Below, in pieces: positions 31,420 to 42,900 of a stretch of 43,860 nt of DNA; positions within the stretch are counted from its first letter, which is position 1; every line of letters starts with the position of its first letter. The DNA comes from Dichotomocladium elegans. Taxonomy: Eukaryota > Mucoromycota > Mucoromycetes > Mucorales > Lichtheimiaceae. The notes below the pieces were generated by a model. It saw nothing but the letters and a program-made list of their open reading frames with translations, did not search any database and was not told where the DNA came from. Location: contig JAIXMN010000059.1 of NCBI GenBank assembly GCA_025716815.1, positions 15,001 through 58,860 of the forward strand. The letters are read 5' to 3'. Made by a program: the position numbers and the translations under genes.

Positions 31420-34400
31420 ATGGCCACGCTGGTATTCCAGCAATCCAATGCAGCTGAGGAGGAAAATGATGAAGCTGGTGCTCCCACCGATGACGATGAG
31501 GAAATGGCCGAAGCTCTAACCCTCCTCCAACAATGTAAGCTTTCCCGTGCTGCAACCAAATGCAAACAGTCGAGAACTCACAAAGAGGAAATCGTTATAC
31601 CTGTAACAATAGAGGGCCAGCGAGTTTGGGCGTTGCTTGACTCAGGAGCGAATTTTTCCTCGGTCGACCTCTCTTTTGCCAAAAAGCACAGCTTTATAAT
31701 AAACAGCCATGTTGCTGGAAAAATACACTTGGCTGATAATTCCCTTGCGATTGACCGTATTGGCTCTACAAATCAATTGAACGTACAGTATAACAATCGC
31801 CGTCTGAAACATAGTTTTGAAATTATGAATCTAAGCAACAACCATGTTATGAGCATTGGTACTGATCTCATGCCTCATTTCGGTATTGGATATACTGGGC
31901 TTGTCTCCACTTGGGACAACGGCGCAAAAGAGAACGATGACGGGAATGAGAAAGGAAAGATTCCCAAACCAAACGCGTCACCAGCTGGTACTGAATTGGA
32001 GCGTACTCAATTGTTTGAGAAGATTAATCCCCTTTTGGCGGTAAACAAAGCCATACCAACAAATGCTTTTTGCACATTACCAGAGGCTGTTGTACATTTG
32101 TCAACTCCTCCCGGGAAAACGGCTTATCGCCGCCAGTACAATATCGCTGAAAAGCATAAACCTTTGCTGAAAGAAACTTTTGACAAATGGCTTGCTGACG
32201 GAGTGATACGCGAAGTGCCTCCAGATGCTGCTTATGGTAAGTGGAATAATCCTATTACCCTGGCTCCAAAAAAGTCAGAAAAAGATGGGCGTTACACCTC
32301 TTGGAGAGTAGTAATTGACCCACGTCTCCTCAACACTTTATTGAAAGACGAGTTTGTCAACATTCCACTAATCAGCGATATCATGAACACGGTCGGTCAA
32401 CCTCAGTACAACGTGTTTACCACTTTGGATGCTACCGCAGCATTTCATCGTTTACCAATACATGAACCCGACCAAATTAAGACGAGTTTTACCTCGGTCG
32501 TCGATGGCCGTAGGTACTGCTTCGTGGGTTGCCCTTTTGGCATTAAAACAATCAGCAGCAAATTTCAACGCTGTATGAACGTCCTTCTCTCGGACTTAAC
32601 CTTATGTCGCAACCTTTGTGGATGATATCATTATTTTCTCCGCCAACATGCAAGAGCACATTACTCATGTAGCAACTGTAATTCAACGACTAAGCAACGT
32701 CAATTTAGTGCTTAATCCTAAAAAGTGCTGCTTCGCTATGCGAACAGTGTACATTCTTGGATATTGTATATCCGAGGGCGGCCGAAAAAGTTTGGATCCA
32801 CGTAAGTTGGCCATCATTGACGAAATCCCGACTCCCATTACGGGTAAACAAGTCGCTGCCTTTCTGGGAATGATCAACTTCCACCGAGAGCACTTGGCTA
32901 AAGCATCGGTTTTGACCAATCCATTGGACAAATTGCGTAATATTGCCGATTTACGACCAGTTTGGAAACAAGAACATCAAGTCGCATTTGACACGCTCAA
33001 GCAGATGCTAAAACAAAACATTGTCCTTTACCAACCTGACTTTTCTCGTCAATTTTATGTCGTCACTGATGCTAGCCGAACTGGCATCTCTGCCGTACTG
33101 TATCAGTTGGATGACGCTGGACACAAACGATACATCTCCTTCAAGGCTAGATCCCTATCGACTTCCGAGCGGAATTATTCTGTGACAAAATTAGAACTCC
33201 TTGCTATTGTGTTCGCACTCAACTCTTACCATACAGCATTATGGAGCAACAAATTCACTGTATTCTGTGATCATCGTAGCCTTACGTATCTAAATTCTCA
33301 GAAAGAGCTCAATCCCATGCTCACAAAGTGGCTTGACCGCATCCTGGATTATAATTTCGACGTCGTCTATCTGCCCGGCATACACAACGTTTTGCCTGAC
33401 GCTTTATCCCGCCTTTTCCCTCTGGCAAAGTTGCTGGGGAAGGGTGAACCCGCAGAGCTTTCTAATCGCACCAAACAAAAAGTAGAGCCTGCAAATCGCT
33501 CTGCGAAATTGATCCAGGAAGCCGTGGTACCTCCTGTCGAGGACCGCCACGAATTACTTATGGAATCACATTTGTTTGGTCATTTTGGCGCTGAAGCCAT
33601 TATAAAGACCTACATCACAAGGGCCTTCATTGGCCGAACCTAAAAGAAGATGCCCTAAAAATCACACAAGCGTGTCCACAGTGTCAGAAATTCAACGTAA
33701 TGAGAAAAGGTTATAATCCTTTGCGCCCAATTAGCGCTGAAATACCTGGAGATCACTGGGCAATTGATTTGGCAGGACCCTTGCCACTAACAAAGCGTGG
33801 TAATGTTTACCTCTTGGTCCTGGTGGACGTTTGTACAAGGTTCTGCATATTACGTCCCATTCCAAACAAACAAGCCGACACAATTGTTAAAGAATTAGTC
33901 CAAATTTGGTGTGATTTCGGACCTCCCCGCATCTTACAATCTGATAATGGCACTGAATTTGCTAACAGATTAATGGAACTATTTGCGGAAACAGTTGGCT
34001 TTGAACGCAGACTTATTACTCCATATTTTGCCTCAAGCAATGGCACTGCCGAGAGGTGGGTACAGTCTGCAATTAGAGGCATCAAGAAAAGACTTGACGG
34101 TGCTATAGAAGACTGGGACATATTTGTTCCCACGATGCAACTTGCACTGAACGTAAAAGTCTCAGAACGGCATAAGTCCAGACCTTTCTCTCTAATGTTT
34201 GCTCGCAACATGAATGAGCTCAAAGATTATCGTAATGATAAACCGAAGAAACCGTTAAGTGCCCAAGAAATGTTGAAAGTCATAAAAAACATGGAGGAAG
34301 TCATATTCCCGGCAATCAATGAGCGCACAAACACAATTAATGAAAACTGGAAAAAGCAGTTTGATGAAAAGCACAAAATAGTACGTTTTAAGTCAGGCGA

Positions 34401-34851
34401 CCAAGTCATGGTCAGAGTCCGTGAAAAACAAGGCAAATTTGATGCCGAGTACGAAGGTCCTTACACCATAGTTCGCATGACTAAAGGTGGATCTTATGAA
34501 TTAAGAGACATGCAAAATGACTTAGAGCGCAGAGCTTACACACCTTCTGAACTGAAACTAGTTTTGCAAACTGAAGAAAATTCCAGAGAGCGCTTCGTCG
34601 TGGATCGTATTGTAGCTCACAAAGTAAACAAAAATGGGTATTTGTATAAAGTAAGATGGAAGGGGTATTCGGCATCCCATGATTCCTGGGAGCCACCGTC
34701 TTCGTTTGATGATACCATTACCATAAGCTCTTACTGGCGTCGCATCGGCCAGAATCCACCTCCACTAAACAAGAAACGTAAGACTGACAATGCCCAAAAC
34801 GGTCGAATTACTCGTAGTCAAACAAACGATGGCAAGCGCCACCGTAATTAA
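31420..34851 (+). pseudogene. nested chromovirus pol: protease, RT, RNase H, integrase, chromodomain
   Basis: ATG 31420 follows the gag TGA in frame. Domains in order are protease LLDSGANFSS (about 31635), RT with LDATAAFHRLPI and the FVDD catalytic box (about 32612), RNase H (VVTDASRTGISAVLY, ELLAIVFAL), and an HHCC finger (33560-33690). Integrase follows with Asp in HWAIDLAG, Asp in LQSDNGTEF and Glu in NGTAERW, then a chromodomain (34595-34740: KVRWKGYSASHDSWEP). Two frameshifts break it: one extra T at 32602-32603 and one missing C at 33609-33610. Chromodomains direct integration to heterochromatin marks in related elements. Identical LTRs with single-base homopolymer breaks suggest either very recent damage or sequence error. 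Confidence 0.92.
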
Positions 34852-34926
34852 ATCTAACGAGACCCACTCAGGCTCTCTGCAAGCATGCCGTCCACTTGAA
34901 ACCGGCTAAGAGCCTGGAGGAGGGTG

Positions 34927-35115
34927 ATGTCGTGTCCTGAGTGATTTGTGTCGCGATATCAAAAGTAGAATAATTTTAGTAGTGAGGGCCACTCCGCTGG
35001 CAGTTTGGTTTATACAGACGTACACTCGTATTACGAATCGTTGTTCTTTTCTCTGATAAAGTTCACTACCTTCGAGTCTCACGACTTATTATCGTCTGTT
35101 TACGCCATCCACTGC
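34927..35115 (+). repeat. 3' LTR of the nested chromovirus
   Basis: Identical by eye to 29956-30144; followed by TCTTA at 35116-35120. Confidence 0.93.
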
Positions 35116-37215
35116 TCTTACCAATGTCCTACAGTGGCCTATACCACGAACGGGCAAGGATGTAATGCGTTTCATGGGGATCATCAATTATTTCCGCAAC
35201 CATATTCCAAAGGTTTCTGAGATCAGTGCGCCACTCGATGCGTTACGTTCCGCTGGATCTTTGAATCAGCTCTGGACTGACGAGCATACTGCCTGCTTCA
35301 ATAAGCTGAAAGCTCTGTTAGCTGAGCGTACCCTCTCGCGATACCCAGATCTCTCATTACCGTTTTACGTGGCTACTGATGCATCCAACTACGGGATTGG
35401 CGCCGTCCTCTTTCAAATGAACGATGGTGTGAACAATATGTATCGTTTATGGCTCGCTCTCTCAGCAAATCCGAACGCAACTATTCAACAACCAAACGAG
35501 AGCTGCTAGCAGTTGTATATGCGCTACAGAAGTTTCATCAGTATCTATGGGGAAATCCATTCACCCTATACACCGATCATAAAGCGCTGACATACCTACA
35601 TACCCAGAAGATTGCTAATCCTATGATGATTAACTGGTTAGATACTCTTCTCGATTATTCCTTCCAAGTGATTCATCTACCAGGTATTGAGAATGTGCTG
35701 CCCGATAACCTTTCTCGCTTGTTCGCCCCTGCCGACCAGCTGGAGGGGGGTGATGTTCCTATTATACGGTCAGCAAAGAAAAATCCGTCCAACAAACGTG
35801 TATTCGTCATCAAGCCTTTCGAATTTCCACAAGATACGATGTGTCCACCTGAGGCCGAACGTCCAGCATTGTTGGAAAAGGCACACTTAACGGGCGGTCA
35901 TGAAGGAGCAGAGCATATTGTGCGATCGCTGCATGCCGATGGTGTCCACTGGGCAAACTTGTTCCAACATGCAGTAGAGCACATACGATCATGCATTCAA
36001 TGTCAACGTTACAACATTGGCAAACGAGGTTTCAATCCCTTGCGACCAATATACGCATACTTACCAGGTGATCACTGGGCAGTTGACTTGATTAACTTTC
36101 ACCGCACTTCATGCAAAGGAACAATTACATTATGTCTTTGTCGATGTGTGCACACGCTTTTGTATACTGCGCGCACTACCAGACAAGGCGGCCGATACCA
36201 TCATTGAAGTTTTCAAGTCTGTGTTCTGCGATTTCGGACTACCCAAGATTATTCAGTCAGATAACGGAAGCGAATTCAAGAACTTCAAGATGAAGACCTT
36301 TGTTGAGAATCTGGGAATTGACCACCGACTTACTACGCCTTATCACCCACGCGCTAATGGTGTTGCCGAACGATGGGTGCAAACCATGCTGAGTGTCATT
36401 CGCAAGAAACTACAAGGTGCTGGTAAAGACTGGGATTTCTACGTTCCCAGTACACAGCTGGAAATCAACAGCCGCATTTCTGAGAGGTTGGGTTCCTCCC
36501 ATTCTCCCTCATGTTCGCGCGACGAATTAACGAGCTGAAAGACTACCGCGACAAGAATGCTGTTGAAAAACGCGCGTCCACACACGAGGAATTAATGGAG
36601 CGTGCCGCGTATATGCACGATGTCGTCTTTCCTGCCTTGAAACGAAAAGTGGAAGAGCATGGAGATAAACAGAAGAAAAAATTTGACGGAAAACATCACT
36701 TGACAGACTTCCCAGAAAGGAGTCATGTGATGGTCCATGTACAGAACCGGAAAAGCAAGCTAGCTCCGATCTTTGAAGGACCTTATACCGTGCTACGCAA
36801 AACACAAGGAGGATCATATGTGTTGCAAGACGAAACTGGAGCGTTAATGCCTCGCGACTATTCACCCTCTGAGATGAAACTGATCAATCAAGACGAAGTT
36901 GTCCCTCAAGATGAATTATATGAAGTACAGGCCATCATTGCACACAAAGGAAAGCCAGGAAACCGTCAATATCGCGTACGATGGAAGGGTTATGGACCTG
37001 AAGATGATCAATGGTTGGCACCCAACAAATTCACCGATCCTGGATTCATCATCGAATACTGGCATAGACTGGGACAAGATGAAAAGAATGCTGATGTACC
37101 ACCCGAAATTGAGTCATCGCACAAAAAGGATAAAGTACCCAGCAAGAAACGATCACGATCTGACTATAACAAGGCCGACAAGAATTTGAGAAGAAGTCAG
37201 AGACGACGATCTTAA
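35116..37215 (+). pseudogene. outer chromovirus pol remainder: RT thumb, RNase H, integrase, chromodomain
   Basis: It resumes in the RT thumb/connection region (RFMGIINYFRNHIPKVSEISAPLD from about 35164). RNase H follows (YVATDASNYGIGAVLF; ELLAVVYAL), then the HHCC finger (35880-36005), integrase (DHWAVDLI, IQSDNGSEF, NGVAERW) and chromodomain (36920-37070: YRVRWKGYGPEDDQW), ending at TAA 37213-37215. Three frameshifts are single-base homopolymer changes: a missing T at 35446-35448, an extra T at 36097-36099 and a missing C at 36498-36500. The RT palm with its catalytic Asp residues is absent. Without RT the element could move only if another copy supplied the enzyme. Confidence 0.92.
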
Positions 37216-37287
37216 TTTACTCAATATCCCGCAATCGACCATACTCCCTACAATTCCTTCACGATTGTCCCAATCTGGAGGGGGTAA

Positions 37288-37742
37288 TGTCGCATAGGTG
37301 ATTGCAAGAGCACCAATGAAGTGAATATCCATGGCAATGATGTAAAGAACTGGAACAACTGCAATACAGAAACACGACTCAGCCAAGGGAAACACGATCA
37401 TACATAGCCACTAGATCCATATCCACAGTCTTTTCTCCTCTATTTTTTCCCACTGGGTTTTTTGAGGTTTTACCGACGTGAGGATGGTCTGGGATTCAGC
37501 TACAGGAACGAATGAAAAGTTTTTCTATGACTTGTCAAGTACCGCACCCCAACAACTCCTCTTATGGAAATTTCCAGGACAATTGACCCATGTCAATCGG
37601 GCGGAATCTATTTTATCCATAACAATATATAAACAACTATGTAGTGTAGGAGTAAACAGCGAGAAGAATTTTTCTTTCTATTAAAAACACCTCCAAGAGT
37701 CTCATTGTACTTTGACAGTCTCTACAAACCTTATTTACCACA
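37288..37742 (+). repeat. 3' LTR of the outer chromovirus
   Basis: 455 bp, two substitutions relative to the 5' LTR seen by eye (both C to T, near 37360 and 37511). Followed by the TCATC duplication at 37743-37747 and then by hAT coding sequence. Confidence 0.95.
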
Positions 37743-38771
37743 TCATCTTGCGCAAACTACGGAAGGGAATTGTCAATATCCGTGCATCTCCGCAGCGGCT
37801 TACTCAGTACCGTAATGCTTTTGACGGCATGTTTGAGGTGGAGGAACAGGTCACCAGTAGCCCTCTCGCTTTAATCCTAGACGTCCGCACTCGGTGGAAT
37901 TCCACATACGAGATGATTCAACGGTCGCTGGAGGTCAGACGCGCATACAACAATACTTGTCACAACATTCCAGGACTTGAACAATATGTGCTGTCTGATG
38001 ACGAATGGTTGTGCTTGGAGAAAGTTTCATTATTGCTTCACGAATTTGCCAAACTGACACCACTGCTCTCTGGCGCGACATACCCAACCTTGAACCTTGT
38101 AATTCTCTCATATAACCGGTTGCTTGACCATCTGGAAAACTTTGAGGAGGACTGGAAAAATGTAAGCGAGGTTACAGTGAAGCGATTCCAGACACCAAAC
38201 TTAATATGTTGATTCATAGGAATGGCCCGCGCTATCAGAAGCAGCACGCTGTGGATGGGCAAAATTAAAAGGCTACTACTGCAAGGCCGAAGGACATGCC
38301 TTTGCTGTCGCGACTGCTATGGATCCACGGCTGAAATTCCAATGGTGGGAGGACGAGAACTGGGGACACTTCGGTGACGTTGCGAAAGAGCAAGTGCAAG
38401 CGACCTGGGAAGCGTACAAGCCGATTGCTGGTCATGAGTCGTCCATTTGCAATCCAGATGCCTTAATCAGGAGGCCGCAAAGGATTGCTGACCAGCTGCA
38501 GGCATACGTCTCCGCAAATTGTATATTTGATGAGACAAACGGTGTCAATCAGGAGCTTGTTCTCAACTACTGGCGCGGCGAGGTGAACGAATGGAAAGAG
38601 CTGAAGACAATGGCGCGCAGATACCTGGCAATACCAGCATCGTCAGTCAGTTTGGAGCGCACATTTTCACGAGCAAAGCATTACATTCCAGCATCAAGAA
38701 ATCGGCTCAATCCTGCAAAGCTTCGCGAGAGTGTACTTGTCAACTCGTGGTGTACATATTTCGGCGAGTAG

Positions 38772-39495
38772 ATGGGCGTTAGCAGGCGGCAAACTAAAAA
38801 AGATTGTTTATGCTAGAAAGATGTCACCTTAAGCGTGAGTCTCGTAAATAAATAAAAAAAGCTTTCGCGTCGCTGTAATTGCAGCAATTAACATCGATTA
38901 ATAATACTTTGTTGATGGTTTCGCAGTACAATTACGTACGCGGTTTCTCTGAAGGCAGACCAGCTTTGAAATGTGGTGGGCATGGGTGCAAAATTAAATT
39001 GTTCAGCTTGTGACCATCACCCAGCCACAACCATAGGCATAACTAGCTAGTCTGAAGCCATTCTGCCAGACATCAGAAGCGTTCCAAATGGCTCCCGCGT
39101 CAGCAATTATACCACTTTGCCTTCTATGGATCAGACCCTCCAACTTTTTTAATTCCTATTGGGATTTTCTGTTCTTTGACGCTTAATTTTTTGCTACAAC
39201 TGCTAATGTCATCTTAAAATCAACTTCGGTTTTCACCTTTCTCCGTTCTGACAGTATTGCCGAATGGCCATATTCTTTCCAATTTCGCTCTATTGATGTG
39301 TTTTAATAAATCTCCTCATTTCAGCATTACAGATCACGGATTGGGACGGATTGGGACGGATTGAAGCGGTGTGGATCCGGATTGCAATTTGCAATCCGTT
39401 TAGCAAACAGATCGGATTCGGTGTGAGCAATTCGATCCGCGGTGTGGATCCGGATTGGATCCAATCCAATCCAGATCCGTCAATGAGAAATGCTA
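38772..39495 (+). other. 3' non-coding and subterminal region of the large hAT
   Basis: It matches hAT A 10011-10731 inverted. The last 160 bases are dense in GGATC/GGATT motifs, probable transposase binding sites. No ORF. Confidence 0.75.
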
Positions 39496-39720
39496 GTCTG
39501 CAGATCCTTTCCGCTTTGATAACAATGTAGGGGGGGCGTCGGGGGGGATGCAGGTGGTTCTTGATTTGTTTTAGAGCTTTCCAACGTGTTCGCAATTAAT
39601 GGTGGAATTGTCGATCCAATAAGATAGGGGTAATCACGTGACAAATTTGAAAAATATAAAGAGAGCTGGAATCCGCCGCGCGCGGTGCTCGACAAGGTCT
39701 CTCTCGGATAGTATAGTTCA
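39496..39720. other. no supported gene
   Basis: Contains two runs of seven G (39529-39535, 39541-39547) and an AT-rich stretch with AATATAAA near 39652. It could be unique sequence or the 3' border of the minus-strand LINE. No matching flank for the hAT right end was found. Confidence 0.35.
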
Positions 39721-39958
39721 AAGATTATTTATTCTATGGCTCGTAAAGGTAGCATCCATTAGGCAATCTACCGGCCAGTAATGCTAAGGGGGTGGAGGGG
39801 GAGTATTAAATAGATATAAGTGAGGGAGTGATCACAGGAAAAACCCATCAGGGACGAAAAAACCTGCGTGCAGGGAAGAGAGAAAGAGATGAGGAAGAGG
39901 GGACAAGTAAGAATGGGAGCTAAGCTACACGGACAAAGAAGCGAAAAGAGGACAGCCG

Positions 39959-42900
39959 TTAATCGGCGTCGGAAGTAGTGCGGGTGAAGAACTCTTCAAG
40001 GGCAAGTCCTTGAGGAGGTTCACTGTCAAATTCTGCGTCAGGATGACAGCAAGTGTCTACATCCCGAAGCGCGGAAAGAAGCATAGGCCACGTACGTCGC
40101 CAATGGCCTTGCTTCAATCCATGAGCGCGCTTGGGTAGTGCATTCATGATCGCATCAAGAGGATGCTGATCATCGCCAACGGGGCCAGGAAAGCTCTCTT
40201 GCAGGAGCTGGATCATCGGGCCAACGAGATCGCAAGTGATAAAGTGCCGTCGGCTGGCGGTCACCCCACAACGGCAGGTCTTGAGGGGGTGCGGTGGTAA
40301 CCAGTGCATCCGCCACTTGACGAGACGGTGCCGGGCGAGGTTGCTGGCTGGCAGATGCAGGATCGGATCAAAGCGCCATTCCTCCAGTGCACGGGCCACA
40401 GAGGAAAACTTTGTGCGACGTGACGTAAGCTCCAGGTCAAAATGATGGTCCAGGATATGCGTCATCGGGTCATGCGGAAGGGGGGCTTGGCGGGTCAAAA
40501 TTTTGTGGTCGCGCCAGGGCGCATTGTTCATCAGGTTATTCCACAATTCCACGGGGTGGTGACGCCGCAGAAAACAAGTGACGAGACAGGCCAACAATGT
40601 CGACGGAGGCACAGAATATGCGCGGCAAAGGAACTTGAACACCAGAATGCGAGCGCGGAATGTCATGGACGGCAATGCCCCAAGATGCAACGGCATTATC
40701 GTCGGCGTGGTCGCTAGCGGGTCAGTAACGTTCAGCGCCAGGCGAATGCAACGTCTCTGAGCCGCCTCAAGCGTATGACGCTGTGCAGCAGTCAGCGTGA
40801 TAATGGCGAGCCCGTATTCAAGAATAGGGCGAATAAAGGTATGGTACAGCCGGAGTGTGACACCCAAGCCGAAGCCATACTGATGAGCGCCAAGCGCATG
40901 CAGAAGTGACATGGCGGCAGTGGTCTTGGTGGCGTTGGTCTGTATCATGCGGGTGGTGTCAATACCGTTGGCGTTGAAGGGGATGCCAAGGTATTTAAAC
41001 CAAGGCACTTGTGCAATATTTTCTCCATATAGGCGATAGTGGACGTGAGGATCGCCGTTCACGATCGTGCACTTGTTTGGGTGCCAGCGGTAACCAAGGC
41101 GGGAGGAGTGGAGTTCGCACATGGCCAACAGCAAACGGACTTCGTGGATGAGCCAAAGATGGCGACATCATCTGCGTAGAGCAGCGAGTTGATCGGGACA
41201 ATCTCGGTATCGGAGCGTTCAGGATCACGTAGCTGCAAACGAGGCAACAGCTGGACAGATGCCTCGGTCTGACCAGCAGACGGTACAGCACGGATCATCA
41301 GAGGACAGAGATGCCAAGACGCAACGTCTTTGGCAGGCTGTCGATGAACACGGCGTATAGGATGGGGCTGAGGATCGAGCCTTGTAGGACGCCTCGCCTG
41401 GGACGGATCGAACGTGACTCAAAGTTCTGGAGGATGACCGACACCTGCACGTCGTTGAAAAGGTGGCGGACCAGCTCGAGGAGGGGTGGGCGGAGGTGAT
41501 CGGATAGTGCGTCCCATATGACCTGCCGATCAACAGAGTCATATGCCGACTTGATGTCGAGGAATGCGACAACCGGCGAGCTGCGGAATTCGCGGCGATA
41601 TTGGCGCATCAACACTTGCAAGTTGAAGGCCTGGTCAAGAGCACCGCGACGAGAGCGGAATCCACCTTGCGCGACATCGAGGGGAGGCATTTCTTGCAGG
41701 ATGTCAGGCAAGAGGCATCGCTCAATGAGCTTGTGGAATGTGCTCGTGAGACTGATTGGTCGGTAATTTGCGGCAAGGGTAGGGTCGCCTTTCTTGTGGA
41801 TCGGGACGACCTGGGCTGTACGCCATTGCCGTGGTACGTGCGACCATCGCCAGCAGAGTGCGAGGAAGGGGGAAAGCACCAGAGCAAGGGGGCGTGCAAT
41901 GGGCTTAAGCATGGCGCCGGTAATATGGTCGGAACCAGGCGCCTTGCGTGGGGAACTTCCTTGCGAATGACACGGACAAGTCGATTCACAGGGAAGGGGG
42001 ATGAACCAACATCGTCGAGGTGATCATGACGATGAGGGGGAGGACGAGGATCATCACCGCCAAAGACGCCAGCGAGATGGGTGATCATGGTCTCGGCGGC
42101 ATGATCAGGACCAGCAGGGTGGGAGAAGACAGTCGACGGTGTGCGGTTTCGCCGCATGCGCTTTACGACACTGTTTGCCTCGCTGGAACTGTGGTGCTGC
42201 ATCCGCTGGCAAAACAGTTTCCACTGTTGCGAACGAGCACGGCGGATGGCGACCCGGAGGGAGGTTCGAGCCGCAGTATAGGCCTCCCAATGACGAGCCC
42301 GGTCGATGGTGTTTGGTGCACGCAGCCACTGCTGGTATTTGTGCTGTCATACATCAGCAAGCTTCTGCAGGTCGTCGGACCAGAACCACTTCCAATGCTT
42401 GGGACGGATTGTGCCGCGTGTGACACTCTCATCCAGCGCCGCGTAGATGCAGCTAGTCAGCCGCTCGCCGATCCTCTCAATCCCATCGACGTCGACAAAC
42501 TCTTGCTCGGCACACGTGCGGATATCTTCTTGGAGGGGCTCTACGTGTTGGGTGAATTTGGACACGTAGAGTTCCAGGACATCGGGTTCTTTCAAGCGCT
42601 GGAGTTTCCAGTGTTGGCGAGGCGCGTTTGCAGCAGGCAGTCTGGGCACTGCCATTGCTGTGAAGAAACGGAACACGCACAGATGGTGGTCGGAGCTCAG
42701 CGACAGATCGTCGCGCACAGTGAGCGAAGGTGCGACGACGGCATCGGTCTGCGACACAAAGAGATCGATGATGCTGTGGCCAACATTGGGCTGGTAGTAG
42801 GTGGCCTTACCATGCGCCAATGTTTCGTTCCAGACGTGGAGGCCATGACTGATAAGCCAGTCGTGAAATGCCGGGGCGCGGGGGTTGGTGTCGTGATCGC

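Larger units (their letters stand above)
29956..35115 (+). mobile_element. nested Ty3/gypsy chromovirus, 189-bp LTRs
   Basis: Two LTRs of 189 bp (29956-30144 and 34927-35115) that look identical by eye flank gag and pol with a C-terminal chromodomain. A 5-bp direct repeat TCTTA lies on both sides (29951-29955 and 35116-35120). With this duplication the LTR would begin ATGTCG and end CTGC rather than TG...CA; the terminus could be off by one base. A purine tract (GGAGGAGGG) precedes the 3' LTR. The element sits where the outer pol has lost its RT. Confidence 0.93.
27882..37742 (+). mobile_element. outer Ty3/gypsy chromovirus, 455-bp LTRs
   Basis: Bounded by TG...CA LTRs and a perfect 5-bp target duplication TCATC (27877-27881 and 37743-37747). 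Gene order is gag, protease, RNase H, integrase, chromodomain. About 1.2 kb covering most of the RT is missing, and at that place a second chromovirus (29956-35115) is inserted. A purine-rich tract (CTGGAGGGGG) precedes the 3' LTR. The two LTRs differ at only two positions that I could see, so the insertion is recent. Confidence 0.95.
26215..38771 (+). pseudogene. hAT transposase gene, three exons, interrupted by a solo LTR and an LTR retrotransposon
   Basis: The coding pieces are 26215-26673, 27050-27807, 27874-27881, 37748-38161 and 38220-38771 (TAG). Introns are 27808-27873 and 38162-38219, both GT-AG with in-phase joins. Removing solo LTR B restores the second His of a BED zinc finger (KHLGTH). 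Removing the chromovirus restores PGIILRKLRKG. Domains are an acidic N-terminus, the BED finger (26515-27055), VDAWTSEW and TADNASNMIKM catalytic segments, CIAHVINLAAQ, RTRWNSTYEM, and the C-terminal dimerisation block SLERTFSRAKHYIPASRNRLNP. The pieces sum to 2191 nt, one too many; the extra base is probably in the nine-C run at 27136-27144. Without it the protein would have 729 residues. It cannot be expressed as arranged. Confidence 0.85.
24051..39495 (+). mobile_element. large hAT element with nested insertions
   Basis: It starts at the Merlin junction; its true left terminus is the fragment at 19778-19805. The right end is at about 39495 (ATGAGAAATGCTA, with three to four terminal changes relative to hAT A). 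The left subterminal region 24060-24260 and the right one 39335-39480 are packed with GGATC-type motifs matching hAT A. Insertions inside it are LTRs at 25711-26080 and 26674-27044 and a chromovirus at 27882-37742. Subtracting these leaves about 4.8 kb. No matching 8-bp duplication was found outside the ends. Confidence 0.85.

Noticed and set aside
19893..42349. Reassigned UGA codon in this genome
   Set aside because: Most Trp codons in all ORFs are TGG, LINE copy 1 ORF2 ends at a TGA, and only three isolated UGAs were seen; nonsense change or readthrough is simpler.
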